NCBI GenBank assembly: GCA_937948705.1
Contig: CALECF010000021.1
Coordinates: 1 to 56,625, forward strand
From: an uncultured Anaerosolibacter sp.
GTDB lineage: Bacteria; Bacillota_A; Clostridia; Peptostreptococcales; Thermotaleaceae
Reading direction: 5' to 3'
Length of the DNA: 56,625 nt
The first letter of the stretch is position 1, and every line of letters starts with the position of its first letter. Shown in pieces: positions 7,652 to 16,590 of the stretch. A program made the translations under genes and the position numbers. The notes under the pieces are model-generated. The model made no database searches and was not told the origin of the DNA. It worked only from the letters and a program-made list of their open reading frames with translations.

Positions 7652-9853
7652 TTAAACCAAAATACTATCTTTTTTCAGCTCCCTGCGATGGAGTGATTCA
7701 ATTAGTTCTTTTTCGCCCTCTGTCAAGCCATACAAGCTATAAATCATTTGATCTAGGACTTTTTGTTTATCCGGTTCTTCGCCATTCTGAATCATATCAT
7801 CTACAAGCCTCACTATATTGTCTTTCGTTTCTTTTGGCATATTTATCTGAATCGGCAATTCCTTTAGTGGGTTGGAATATAACTCTAACTGTTCACCCTT
7901 TCGTTTCCCATTGTTGTATAACCAGAAATACATCAATTTTGAGTTTAATTGTCCTAATACTAGTTTGAGACTTATACTTGTTTCAACTGGTGTAATAAAG
8001 TATACATCAGCGCTGGCATACCACGGACCGTCATGATACGCAAACCTGTTCTCCCTGCCTCGGTGGGGCACAATGATTTTCCCACCTTCAAAAATCTCCT
8101 GATTCCTAGGCCATTGGAGAGCATACCATGGCCTCATACCTTTCAATATTTCTCTTCTTTGATCAAGGACATCCTTGTACTTATGTAGATGTTTGGAAAT
8201 AATTATATTTAGTACCTCTTCAGGTAAGTTTTTATTGGATATATAAAGAATATATTTCTCTGTAGTTTCCTTGACCCTATATCTCTTAATATCACTATTC
8301 TTGTACATAGGTTTTAACCCACTATATATGTCAAACCCAAGTTTTTCTGCCTCCCCCTTCGATAAAACAAAAATGCCTTCACCAATAACGTACTTATAGG
8401 TTTCTGCTGCTTCAGTGGATATCTTTTTGATCAACATTTCTTTAGTAATCCTATCTGCACCGCTGACGATGCCTTGGTTTACAAAACATAGTTCTCTAAG
8501 GGCATAGTCCTTTCTATTAAAAATCTTATCCAATAGACAAAGATTCTCTTGATCAGAATTGATATTGATATGGCCTTTTTCATTATATAGTCGTTCTTGA
8601 TTCTCCAGGGTATAGCTATTGATCACTGTTGTCTCTACATACGGATTGTTGAGAAGCATCTCTACATTTCCTTCTGGAAGACTTTTTCCTAAAAAGCAGC
8701 GAATATCTACAGGAGTAGCAATCCCCTGTTCTTTGGTTATTAAAAAAATGATGTTATGTTGTCCCCTTGCTGATTTGAAAATCTCAAAATGATTAAAGTT
8801 AATAATTTCTCTAAAAGAGCAATTGTCTCTCAAGTATTTTCTCAGTTTTACTGCACCGTCTGCTGTTACAAAGTAATTTGTAGTAATAAAACACAATATT
8901 CCCTGTTTTTTTAGTAACTCCATTCCTTTATATATGAAAAAATAAAAGTAATCCATCTTGCCTTCATAATACATTGCACCAAATTCTGTGGTTTTAATTT
9001 CATCGAAAATTACCTTATTTCCTTTTTCCCCAATATAAGGAGGATTGCCTGCTACAATATCAAAACCATTACGCTCCTCTATAACATTTCTGAAGTTTTG
9101 ATCATTGTATAGCCATTCTTTGGTGAGACTATCCCTACTAAGGATATTTAATTGCAGTTTAGACTCTTTGTCATATTCATCCTTATCATATACTAGGGAA
9201 AACAGCGTCATTCTCAACATAATCACTGGAAATACTTGCACGTCTACAGCAAATAGAATGTTCTCCACAATGTACTTTTTGATGAATACTTCTGAAACCC
9301 TCTTCTCTAATTGAATATACAGATTTTTTATAAGGTAAAAAAGAATTTCAAAGCTTTGAAGTATAAATAGTCCAGTCCCACAGGCGATATCAATCAATTT
9401 TATATTCTTTAAAGCTGTCAATATTTTCGTTAAAGATACAGGATCTAGGCAAAACTTCCCTTGGCAAATGGTGTGTATTGTATTTTCATCAATACCTGTT
9501 TCTTTATGTAAGTATACGGCAATACATCGCTTGATCATATAGCTGCTAATGTGGTTGGGTGTATAAAAGCTTCCTGTTTGCTCTCGCAAAGTGCTGCTCA
9601 AATAATTTTCATACCAAACCGCCATGTCTATAAGCCTTAGGTCACTATATCGAACTGCCAACTCCATCAGTCCATTAGCGGTCACTTCAGAATGAGGCAT
9701 ATCCTTAATGAGATGACTCAATGTGGTATGTCCGTAATCACGGGAGAACTGCAACATTAAAATCTGCACAACCGCCTGATCTTTAGGGACATCAAGTTTT
9801 TCAATATCTTTTAACAGTTCCTTTAATCGCTCTTCTATATTCTTATTAATCAT
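7652..9853 (-). CDS. Eco57I/TaqI-type N6-adenine DNA methyltransferase, orphan
   Basis: A 733-aa protein. A short helical N-terminus (1-90) leads to GSFYTPNHI (95-102), AdoMet motif I DIACGTG (155-161) and catalytic NPPY (270-273). A TaqI-like target-recognition region follows at about 430-690. Type IIG enzymes of this architecture normally carry an N-terminal PD-(D/E)XK nuclease and reach about 1000 aa. Here that domain is absent, and no endonuclease gene is recognisable beside it. Possible roles are epigenetic marking, a decayed type IIG enzyme, or part of a defence unit with the 214-aa and TPR proteins. Confidence 0.87.
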   Translation of the reverse strand: MINKNIEERLKELLKDIEKLDVPKDQAVVQILMLQFSRDYGHTTLSHLIKDMPHSEVTANGLMELAVRYSDLRLIDMAVWYENYLSSTLREQTGSFYTPNHISSYMIKRCIAVYLHKETGIDENTIHTICQGKFCLDPVSLTKILTALKNIKLIDIACGTGLFILQSFEILFYLIKNLYIQLEKRVSEVFIKKYIVENILFAVDVQVFPVIMLRMTLFSLVYDKDEYDKESKLQLNILSRDSLTKEWLYNDQNFRNVIEERNGFDIVAGNPPYIGEKGNKVIFDEIKTTEFGAMYYEGKMDYFYFFIYKGMELLKKQGILCFITTNYFVTADGAVKLRKYLRDNCSFREIINFNHFEIFKSARGQHNIIFLITKEQGIATPVDIRCFLGKSLPEGNVEMLLNNPYVETTVINSYTLENQERLYNEKGHININSDQENLCLLDKIFNRKDYALRELCFVNQGIVSGADRITKEMLIKKISTEAAETYKYVIGEGIFVLSKGEAEKLGFDIYSGLKPMYKNSDIKRYRVKETTEKYILYISNKNLPEEVLNIIISKHLHKYKDVLDQRREILKGMRPWYALQWPRNQEIFEGGKIIVPHRGRENRFAYHDGPWYASADVYFITPVETSISLKLVLGQLNSKLMYFWLYNNGKRKGEQLELYSNPLKELPIQINMPKETKDNIVRLVDDMIQNGEEPDKQKVLDQMIYSLYGLTEGEKELIESLHRRELKKDSILV

Positions 9854-9889
9854 TTTTCCCCACCCATATCCTAGTATCGATATAATATA

Positions 9890-9913
9890 GGAAGGTGTAT
9901 ATACACCTTCCTC
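9890..9913. terminator. 24-bp palindrome downstream of the nitrilase gene
   Basis: The self-complementary AGGAAGGTGTAT/ATACACCTTCCT lies between the nitrilase stop and the methylase start. It lacks a long T-run, so it may be a weak terminator or a regulatory site. Confidence 0.5.
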
Positions 9914-9921
9914 ATTCGTTC

Positions 9922-10704
9922 CTATAATTCATATGCCTTACTATTTCTATCAGAAAAACATGGTATTTTCGTTCTTATACGATCCACCAAATCCATATCA
10001 ATATCCTGTTGTTTGATTTGTTCCTGATCATCTAATTCAACCAAGACCTTACCCCACGGATCTACAATGAGACTTTTTCCCGGGAAATTTGCTTTAAACT
10101 CACTGCCAATTCTATTGACTGCCACCACATACATTTGGTTCTCTATTGCCCGTGCAATCACCAGGGCTTTCCAATGTTCAATTCTGGTTTCTGGCCACTG
10201 GGCTGGTATAAACAGCACTTTTGCATCCTTTAATGCGACAGTGCGCGTCAACTCAGGAAATCTTATGTCATAACAAATAATGGCTCCACAAACTACTTCA
10301 TCTAAGGTAAATACCTCTGTTGCTGTTCCTGCAGTCAGAAACTCGTGCTCTCTAGCTTGCTGAATCAAATGAGCTTTATCATAATGAGATTTCACATTAC
10401 CTTCTCGGTCAAAGGCGTAAAGCCTATTATACACCTTAGTTCCTTGTATATCTGCAATTGACCCAGCTACAATATTTACATGATGCTTTCTCGCCAAATT
10501 ACCAATTATTGTTTTCGTGGGCTCTCCACCCTTATCAGCAATGTCACGTAAATTTTTCATACTAAAGCTTGTATTCCACATTTCTGGAAGTACGATAATA
10601 TCCGGTTGGCCCTCCACTGCGTTTTCAATCATTTCTACTACCTTTTTCCGATTCAACTCTGGATTTCCCAGTTCAATATTTATTTGAAGGATTGCAATTT
10701 TCAT
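9922..10704 (-). CDS. Carbon-nitrogen hydrolase (nitrilase superfamily, omega-amidase-like)
   Basis: A 260-aa protein with the full nitrilase triad: E41 (LPEMW), K110 (YDKAHL) and C144 (IICYDIRFPEL). The length and the YDIRFPE signature fit the Nit2/YafV/MtnU branch, which hydrolyses alpha-ketoglutaramate or alpha-ketosuccinamate. No methionine-salvage genes are adjacent, so the substrate stays open. The ATG has a good AAAGGAG site. It is probably monocistronic, upstream of the methylase unit in the same direction. Confidence 0.88.
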   Translation of the reverse strand: MKIAILQINIELGNPELNRKKVVEMIENAVEGQPDIIVLPEMWNTSFSMKNLRDIADKGGEPTKTIIGNLARKHHVNIVAGSIADIQGTKVYNRLYAFDREGNVKSHYDKAHLIQQAREHEFLTAGTATEVFTLDEVVCGAIICYDIRFPELTRTVALKDAKVLFIPAQWPETRIEHWKALVIARAIENQMYVVAVNRIGSEFKANFPGKSLIVDPWGKVLVELDDQEQIKQQDIDMDLVDRIRTKIPCFSDRNSKAYEL

Positions 10705-10867
10705 ATGTTTTAGCTCCTTTCTACCAATTTTACGCGAACTTCCTATCCTAGCTTCATCGGCTTTTCAATTTCTTAACAAAACCAAGAAAAACTCAAACTT
10801 ATGTTTATTTTTTTATTTTATGCCGATATATTCATTAAACATACTATTAGAATGGATGGTGACCACA

Positions 10868-11512
10868 ATGACTTCTAAACGAATTTCCTCCGTAAGTAAA
10901 GCAAGAATCTATACCATGTATGTGGATCGCAATACCCAGGTTAACAATATTCATAGGTTAAGTCCCATTAGCAAGATCAATAAAACTACCAACGAGAGCT
11001 TTAATACCTCTGAGAATATATTTTTAGGCACTTCAAACTTTTATGATAGCTTAAAGAAACTTAAGGAACAATATTTGTCCTTCTATAAAGTAGAAAAGGA
11101 ATTGGAAGATGCTCTAGAAGAATTCACCCATAGAGAACATCCGAATCTACTGAAGACAATTGAAAACCTTATTACAAAATATAACCATGCTATCGATTCT
11201 TTAAAAGAGTTTGATACCTACTTTGGCACCAATCACTGTAAAAATATCCATGACATTATCCTAATCTACCAGGGTTCAATGGGTAAAATAGGCATTATCA
11301 TTGATAGGAGCTTTCATCTATCTTTTCACAAGGATAAATTCATCCAAACATTCCAACACAATAATCAATCTATTGAATTTTTATTCAATACAAAGAATGG
11401 CCTAGTGAGAAAACTCTACAATGCCTTCCGAGATATTAAAGTGTCTCCTCACCATGGAAAATATTCTTCAAATCCTTCCGAGTCCACTTCTATTATTGAT
11501 AAAAGGTTATAG
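10868..11512 (+). CDS. Hypothetical coiled-coil protein
   Basis: About 214 aa from the ATG at 10868 (GGATGGTG upstream; earlier in-frame starts at 10820 and 10856 have no better SD). It is rich in charged helices. The middle segment, LENLITKYNHAIDSLKEFD-like around residues 95-120, is reminiscent of the C-terminal helices of flagellar cap FliD-type proteins, but I see no flagellar context. There is no membrane segment. It runs convergently into the 11519 gene with 6 bp between the stops. The function is unknown. Confidence 0.55.
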   Translation: MTSKRISSVSKARIYTMYVDRNTQVNNIHRLSPISKINKTTNESFNTSENIFLGTSNFYDSLKKLKEQYLSFYKVEKELEDALEEFTHREHPNLLKTIENLITKYNHAIDSLKEFDTYFGTNHCKNIHDIILIYQGSMGKIGIIIDRSFHLSFHKDKFIQTFQHNNQSIEFLFNTKNGLVRKLYNAFRDIKVSPHHGKYSSNPSESTSIIDKRL

Positions 11513-11518
11513 TGGTGA

Positions 11519-12112
11519 TTATTTTATTCTATACTTGATTCTATCTCCTAAATCAATATATGAGATATTATATTGCTCCAACATCTTTTTCAAGGTTGCT
11601 CTTCTAAGCTTTGCTGTGTTCTGAAATTCTTTAAGATACGCTTGTGCTTTTTCAATGCTTTTCCCATCATCATAGGTATGTGCAAATTTTTGTTCAATCA
11701 TCACATACTTTATAATCTTTAATTCTTCCATCAGTAGTACATGAGAAGCCATCACTTGTGGATTATTTGGCACCTTTATAAGCATCATCAATAGTTCATC
11801 AACGAGTTTCATCTTTTCATCTAAGGACTCAAAAGATAGCTTTTGCCCTTGTGTATATTTTTGGTTCCAGATCACAGTTTCTGCTAACACAGGATACATT
11901 GCCTCTTCTAAAGGCTGAACTACCTCTAGGTACTTAAAGATCTCTTGTTTCCCATGGTTAACAGTCATATAATGGTTGATAACTGGGCTTCTACTTCCTA
12001 GAAAAATACCTAACATCATCACAAATCCCAATAGGATGCCATAGAAAAATATATTGATTTTGAATATCCTTGTTGTTTTATTCCATGACTTTTCGCCCTT
12101 AAATTCCGTCAT
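11519..12112 (-). CDS. Hypothetical membrane-anchored protein
   Basis: A 197-aa protein with one hydrophobic segment near the N-terminus (about 22-40) after a basic stretch. A long, mainly helical extracytoplasmic part follows, resembling a four-helix-bundle sensor module but without any signalling domain. The ATG has an AAGGGTG site. No family is recognised. Confidence 0.55.
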   Translation of the reverse strand: MTEFKGEKSWNKTTRIFKINIFFYGILLGFVMMLGIFLGSRSPVINHYMTVNHGKQEIFKYLEVVQPLEEAMYPVLAETVIWNQKYTQGQKLSFESLDEKMKLVDELLMMLIKVPNNPQVMASHVLLMEELKIIKYVMIEQKFAHTYDDGKSIEKAQAYLKEFQNTAKLRRATLKKMLEQYNISYIDLGDRIKYRIK

Positions 12113-12263
12113 TATAAATCACCCTTCTTAGTATTTCTCCCTATACTATTTCTATATCATTCTACCAATTCCTTTCTGTATCCCTTAAAATATATGAAGG
12201 AGCTGTATATTACTGGCACAACCTTGAGCAGGCGTCAGTAGGCCATTGATCCCTTTGCAAAAT

Positions 12264-12288
12264 AAAAACTCGACATCGTCGAGTTTTT
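12264..12288 (-). terminator. Terminator of the 144-aa gene
   Basis: The stem AAAAACTCGA/TCGAGTTTTT with a 5-nt loop lies just downstream of the 12300 stop on the minus strand. Confidence 0.8.
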
Positions 12289-12299
12289 ATAAAAGTATA

Positions 12300-12734
12300 T
12301 TAATGATTCTTTTTCAGATACATCCCATCGCCAACCTTTTTTACCCCATCTATTTCTTGAATCAATCGATCTACAATAAGGTCCATGTCCTTGTAGTGAA
12401 TATCTATTTCTTTTTTCTTCAAATATTTCATGATTGTTATCAATCGAATGGGATAATTGCATGGATTTTTAAAATATGGATGCTTCTCAATGCTTTTCTT
12501 AATTGCATTTTCATCAATATCATATATTTGAACTACTTTTTCAATATCCATATTTCCCTCTAGTTTATGAATATACTGATCAATTTGGCTTGTAGATTTA
12601 TTGTACTTCTTTAAGAACTTTTTCAAGTCTCTCAAAAACCTAAGATCATTTTTCACTTCTTCTAGACAGACATGCAAATCAAAATTTGTCTCTTCGTCAC
12701 ACGAATCTACCAGATCCGATAATGCTGTTTGCAT
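12300..12734 (-). CDS. Hypothetical protein, 144 aa
   Basis: A soluble, lysine- and aspartate-rich protein. The N-terminal part is helical, and the C-terminal part, with two short helices and KKVGDGMYLKK-like residues, looks like a compact alpha/beta fold. The SD AAGGGGG is rather far from the ATG (about 13 nt). It ends in a clear terminator. No family is recognised and no partner is obvious. Confidence 0.5.
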   Translation of the reverse strand: MQTALSDLVDSCDEETNFDLHVCLEEVKNDLRFLRDLKKFLKKYNKSTSQIDQYIHKLEGNMDIEKVVQIYDIDENAIKKSIEKHPYFKNPCNYPIRLITIMKYLKKKEIDIHYKDMDLIVDRLIQEIDGVKKVGDGMYLKKNH

Positions 12735-12843
12735 ATGCTTATTTTTTCCCCCTTTGAATACACCTGATTAAAACTTTCTTACCTTACATTCTACAAGTTT
12801 TCTTTTTTTCTGTCAAATTCATTATATACCAATCCTATTTCCA

Positions 12844-13032
12844 TCAATCTTGTTTCTCTCTTTTTAAAATACAACAAATCGTTCTTCCATTTACAGTTGG
12901 TGCACTGGTAGCCAGTTCCCATCCTTCTTCGCCGAACTTATTAAGCTCATCTTCATCTTCTTTGCTAAGTACTAAATTGGTAACGCCTTTTGATTTGAAG
13001 TTCAGTATTTTATATTCCCACTTTTTCATCAT
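12844..13032 (-). CDS. DUF4177 domain protein
   Basis: A 62-aa protein that matches the DUF4177 pattern: an N-terminal KWEYKIL strand, then ELNKFGEEGWELATSAP, then a C-terminal strand ending in KRE. These are small alpha/beta proteins of unknown role. It lies 11 bp downstream of the 311-aa gene and is surely in the same transcript. Two adjacent ATG codons follow AAAGGGG; either may be used. Confidence 0.8.
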   Translation of the reverse strand: MMKKWEYKILNFKSKGVTNLVLSKEDEDELNKFGEEGWELATSAPTVNGRTICCILKREKQD

Positions 13033-13043
13033 TCAAACCCCTT

Positions 13044-13979
13044 TTATACAAGATCATTAAAACTTAATATCTCATCTTTAAAATGCTTCCCTTTATCTTC
13101 TAATATCATTTCAATAATTTTCTTCGCTTTGGTACGATCTTCCTCTGAGGTGCATTCTAGTTCTAACCTATTATTTTTTAAGACCATTTCACCAAGAATT
13201 CTCTTTTGCCTCATCATTTTGAAATAGAGACATCCGGTCTCCTCATCATCCAAGATGATTTCTTTATGGGCTAGGAAAACTTCCTTTATATTCCGAGCGT
13301 CCTGGATTAGATACACGCTCTGCCATACATAATATAAATCGTCGCCTTCTTTTTCATTCTGCATCGTTAATTCTTCAACAACCCCGAGATGCTTATAGAG
13401 TACTTCACTATGATCTTTAAGATACATCTTCCAGTTTGAATAACGATTTTTCTTTTTGAAACTCTCAAAACCTTCTAGCATACTCCTTTCGATGCTAGTT
13501 TTAAAAGCACTTGGGATGTACTGCTTATTTCCTGCTAACCAACATTGATCAGGAATACCTGTAATCCTTCCCATCACTAATTCTTTACCCTGAATATCTA
13601 AAATATTTTCCTGTTTGATATCATAAATTTCCTTGCTAAAAATGTCCTTAATCGTAACATATTCGTTTTTCGTTCCAACTACATCATAGATACTTAAATA
13701 TGAATCCACTAATTTATTGATAAAATCAATTTCCTCTTTTGACAAATCATCTTTTGATGCAGTATAATACTTTTCCAAAAAACTTTGCCCATCCTGCAGC
13801 TTATAATCATAGATGAGCCATGAATTAAAATCTAAGTGTAATTCACCATTCATTCCACCTTGTCCAACAAAAGTATAAAAATAATCCTTAGCAGCTTCAA
13901 TTTCTTCTGCAAATGATGGTGAGGACAGAAAAGCTAATACCCCATCCTCAATCTTCAACTCTAAATCTTCAATTTTCAT
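13044..13979 (-). CDS. Hypothetical protein resembling SEC-C-associated proteins
   Basis: 311 aa. The N-terminal half has the pattern FNSWLIYDYKL..G.SFLEKYY followed by LS.EE...L..SYLSIYDV, which I associate with the long N-terminal region of SEC-C motif proteins. The zinc-binding SEC-C tail itself is missing. The C-terminal third has the look of a small hydrolase or accessory fold. The ATG follows GGGGAG. It forms an operon with the DUF4177 gene. The function is unknown. Confidence 0.6.
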   Translation of the reverse strand: MKIEDLELKIEDGVLAFLSSPSFAEEIEAAKDYFYTFVGQGGMNGELHLDFNSWLIYDYKLQDGQSFLEKYYTASKDDLSKEEIDFINKLVDSYLSIYDVVGTKNEYVTIKDIFSKEIYDIKQENILDIQGKELVMGRITGIPDQCWLAGNKQYIPSAFKTSIERSMLEGFESFKKKNRYSNWKMYLKDHSEVLYKHLGVVEELTMQNEKEGDDLYYVWQSVYLIQDARNIKEVFLAHKEIILDDEETGCLYFKMMRQKRILGEMVLKNNRLELECTSEEDRTKAKKIIEMILEDKGKHFKDEILSFNDLV

Positions 13980-14062
13980 CTATATCTCTCCCCTTCATTC
14001 ATCACAATCATTCTTCCAATTTTTGAATTATAATACCATTATATCCATTTATCCATCGGAAC

Positions 14063-14100
14063 AAAAGCATTTCATGTCTTAAGGTTAAAGAAATGCTTTT
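14063..14100 (-). terminator. Terminator downstream of the 198-aa gene
   Basis: Arms AAAAGCATTTC and GAAATGCTTTT flank a 16-nt loop. It is placed to end transcription of the 14157 gene; a second small hairpin, CCAGGC/GCCTGG, sits at 14140-14155. Confidence 0.6.
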
Positions 14101-14156
14101 CTTGTTCATAGGAATGAATCGTTTCTATAGATGAGTAAACCAGGCATACGCCTGGC

Positions 14157-14753
14157 CTATAATAATGCTTTCTTTCCCTCAAGCTTCAATATATAAGATA
14201 GAGCTGGAGCATCCTTATGAAAATTTTCCAGTCTCATAATCTCTCGGTCGTCTAAGGTATATAATTTGTTGAATAACTGTACAATATCCGATTTCTGCAA
14301 ATCAGTAAAATGAACAGTTGAAAAATTTTCAATGATGATGTCGGCCAATTCCTTATCGATACCAAATATATCATAATCACTCTTTTTAAATATCCCTCTA
14401 ATAGATGCGTTTTCATCCCCTTGCAAATCCAATAATCCAATATGATATAGTATATCAAACTCTTGGCCCAAATTCTTTACGAAATTTTTCCACTTTTCCA
14501 AGCCCTTTTCACTCAATTTTTCGTGTCCTAATCCCCTATCCTCAATGAGACGCATAAATACAATTTTTGCACAATGATTAAAACAGGATTTATATAGAAA
14601 TAGTCTACACCATTCTTCTTCATCTATATCCATGTTGAGCCGACTGTCTATCCTCATTTTCTTCATAACACCACGATTCTCATAGGTATACTTGATCATA
14701 AAATGATCTATAAATTTTGAAAGCTTTTCATATATTTCTTGCAGTTTATCCAT
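14157..14753 (-). CDS. Stand-alone N-terminal helical domain of type IIG/BREX-like methylases
   Basis: A 198-aa, all-helical protein. Residues CAKIVFMRLIEDRGL (about 61-75), IFKKSDYDIF (about 118) and VHFTDLQKSDIVQLFNKLYTLDDREI (about 147-172) follow the conserved run found before the methylase core in large Eco57I/PglX-type enzymes. There, a helical domain of this kind leads into the YTP motif. Here the protein ends soon after, with no AdoMet motif. It could be a domain-sized remnant or a genuine stand-alone regulator. The SD (GGGGGAGGAG) is excellent. Confidence 0.55.
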   Translation of the reverse strand: MDKLQEIYEKLSKFIDHFMIKYTYENRGVMKKMRIDSRLNMDIDEEEWCRLFLYKSCFNHCAKIVFMRLIEDRGLGHEKLSEKGLEKWKNFVKNLGQEFDILYHIGLLDLQGDENASIRGIFKKSDYDIFGIDKELADIIIENFSTVHFTDLQKSDIVQLFNKLYTLDDREIMRLENFHKDAPALSYILKLEGKKALL

Positions 14754-14920
14754 ATTCTCCTCCCCCTTTCAATATTTGCTTTACTATATAATATTCTGCC
14801 TGTCTATATATGTGTATTTTGTCGATTACTTTACTTTTTTCAATAAATACTCTTTTCTAGACATGCATAAATATTGTATAATGAGATGAACTCATTTAAC
14901 TATTAGCTAGGAGGATCCCC

Positions 14921-15388
14921 GTGTGCAAAGTCATTGATCTAGACAAATATAAAAAAAGTAAAAACCGCAAGGATTGGCGAAATGTTCCGTTATATGGACC
15001 AGTTTGGTTTTACGAATTGAATGATGGAATAAAACAACTTGCACGAAAAGATGCCCCTATTATCATTCAAAATATCAAGGAACACTTATCCTGTGATTAT
15101 TATCATTTTTTACAAGTAAATAGCCTTGACAATAAGCAATATACTATTGACCAGTACATCACGCAACATATGAATGCACATGATCCCTTTGCTATATCCC
15201 ATAGCATCCAATTTTCAAGGGGGGCGAATCTTAAGATTATCTCTGAAAATGATTGGAACAATATATCAGACATGATTATCCGAATTAGTCTTTTAAATTA
15301 TTTTAAACTCCTCCCAACGGAAGCTGAACCAGTAGATTTGGCGGGTCGATATTTTTGGGATAGCATACAAGTTGACATATCTAAATAA
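14921..15388 (+). CDS. Hypothetical protein, 155 aa
   Basis: A soluble protein starting with GTG behind a near-perfect SD (TAGGAGGATCC). There are no recognisable motifs; aromatic residues are frequent. It ends in a perfect palindromic terminator. The function is unknown. Confidence 0.6.
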   Translation: MCKVIDLDKYKKSKNRKDWRNVPLYGPVWFYELNDGIKQLARKDAPIIIQNIKEHLSCDYYHFLQVNSLDNKQYTIDQYITQHMNAHDPFAISHSIQFSRGANLKIISENDWNNISDMIIRISLLNYFKLLPTEAEPVDLAGRYFWDSIQVDISK

Positions 15389-15422
15389 AAATCTCATGTT
15401 GCGATCGCAACATGAGATTTTT
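15387..15422. terminator. Perfect 36-bp palindromic terminator
   Basis: AAAAATCTCATGTTGCGA is followed by its exact complement, centred on GCGATCGC. A T-run follows on the plus strand. Confidence 0.85.
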
Positions 15423-15475
15423 ATTTGTTGTAATGTATTCTTTTCTTTTCAATATATTGTATTGAGGTGATTAAT

Positions 15476-16471
15476 ATGTTGAAACGATTTACCCTATTTG
15501 TCTTCATGTTCATCCTATTAACAATGACATTCTTACTCCATCAATTCTTTGAAAATCAAGAAAATATTATGACCTTTAAATCCTATGTGTCTCCCCAACA
15601 AAAGATTACCAAGGACCTATTTGATCAGTATACAAGTACAAATGAAACAATAAAAAATAAAGCAAAGCATACAATCACTGAAATCACATTAAAAAACCTA
15701 AATCAACAACAGTGGTTGACCTATATTGATTATATTGATTTAAAAGTCTACACATCGAATGTGCTTCCTGAGAATGGCATGGAACTCATTGTAGTTTTAA
15801 ACTTATCAAAAGATCAATCCGTTGTGGGTATTTATCGTCCAATAGGCAACGAATACGTTTTTTCATCAAAAATTGAAAATATCCTTCCTATAGAAACAAT
15901 TGACTTTATGCCCATCCCAGACCTTGGATATAATTTTATGATCAGCCATCACCTTATTGATGAAAGATTAGGCGGCTTTTTTATTGAGCGCTTTGTAAGA
16001 ATCTATATGTATTCTGATCGTCAGTTCAAATCTATTTGGCAGGAGACAAAATACAGCGAAGAAATCTATCGTCTTCAATGGCTAGATCCAACTGCTTCAG
16101 CGAACCATTGGAATAAGATTACAATCAATAATCTTATTCGCTTTGAGTCCACTCCTGCTCTCCATATTATACTTGAAACCAATCAAAAAAAATTCTCAAC
16201 TACCCATGAAGATATTCCATCGGCTAGTATGTTCAAATTACAGGATCTCTTCTGTAGTATAGAAACTTTCTATTGGCATCCTGCATATAAGCATTTCGTC
16301 ATTGGTGAAGGCCTACTAAAATCTACTGGAAAACCTGTGGCCATTCTTACAAATACCGAACACTCTAAAGAGAGCTTTTTGGGCTATTTAAGCAAAAACT
16401 ATAGAATCCTCACATCCGATGGTAAAATTGAATATACATCAAAAGATAATCTTACCCTTAAAAAACCTTAG
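15476..16471 (+). CDS. Hypothetical exported or membrane-anchored protein
   Basis: 331 aa from ATG 15476 (GAGGTGA upstream; an in-frame GTG at 15467 overlaps the SD). An N-terminal signal/anchor helix (about residues 5-25) precedes an extracytoplasmic domain of about 300 residues without recognisable motifs. It has no lipobox Cys. No family is recognised. Confidence 0.55.
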   Translation: MLKRFTLFVFMFILLTMTFLLHQFFENQENIMTFKSYVSPQQKITKDLFDQYTSTNETIKNKAKHTITEITLKNLNQQQWLTYIDYIDLKVYTSNVLPENGMELIVVLNLSKDQSVVGIYRPIGNEYVFSSKIENILPIETIDFMPIPDLGYNFMISHHLIDERLGGFFIERFVRIYMYSDRQFKSIWQETKYSEEIYRLQWLDPTASANHWNKITINNLIRFESTPALHIILETNQKKFSTTHEDIPSASMFKLQDLFCSIETFYWHPAYKHFVIGEGLLKSTGKPVAILTNTEHSKESFLGYLSKNYRILTSDGKIEYTSKDNLTLKKP

Positions 16472-16590
16472 TGATTTGTTACGTATCTTTTTATTCTATT
16501 TCTGAAAAACTTATCTTTCGCAGGATTTTATTATTATTTATAGAAGATAATAGAATGAATAGATTGTGTTACAGGAAAGGATTGAGAACC

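Noticed and set aside
10820..10867. Upstream extension of the coiled-coil protein gene to ATG 10820
   Set aside because: That ATG follows only a T-run with no SD.
14140..14155. CCAGGC-ATAC-GCCTGG hairpin as the main terminator of the 198-aa gene
   Set aside because: No T-run follows on the minus strand; the hairpin at 14063-14100 is the better terminator.
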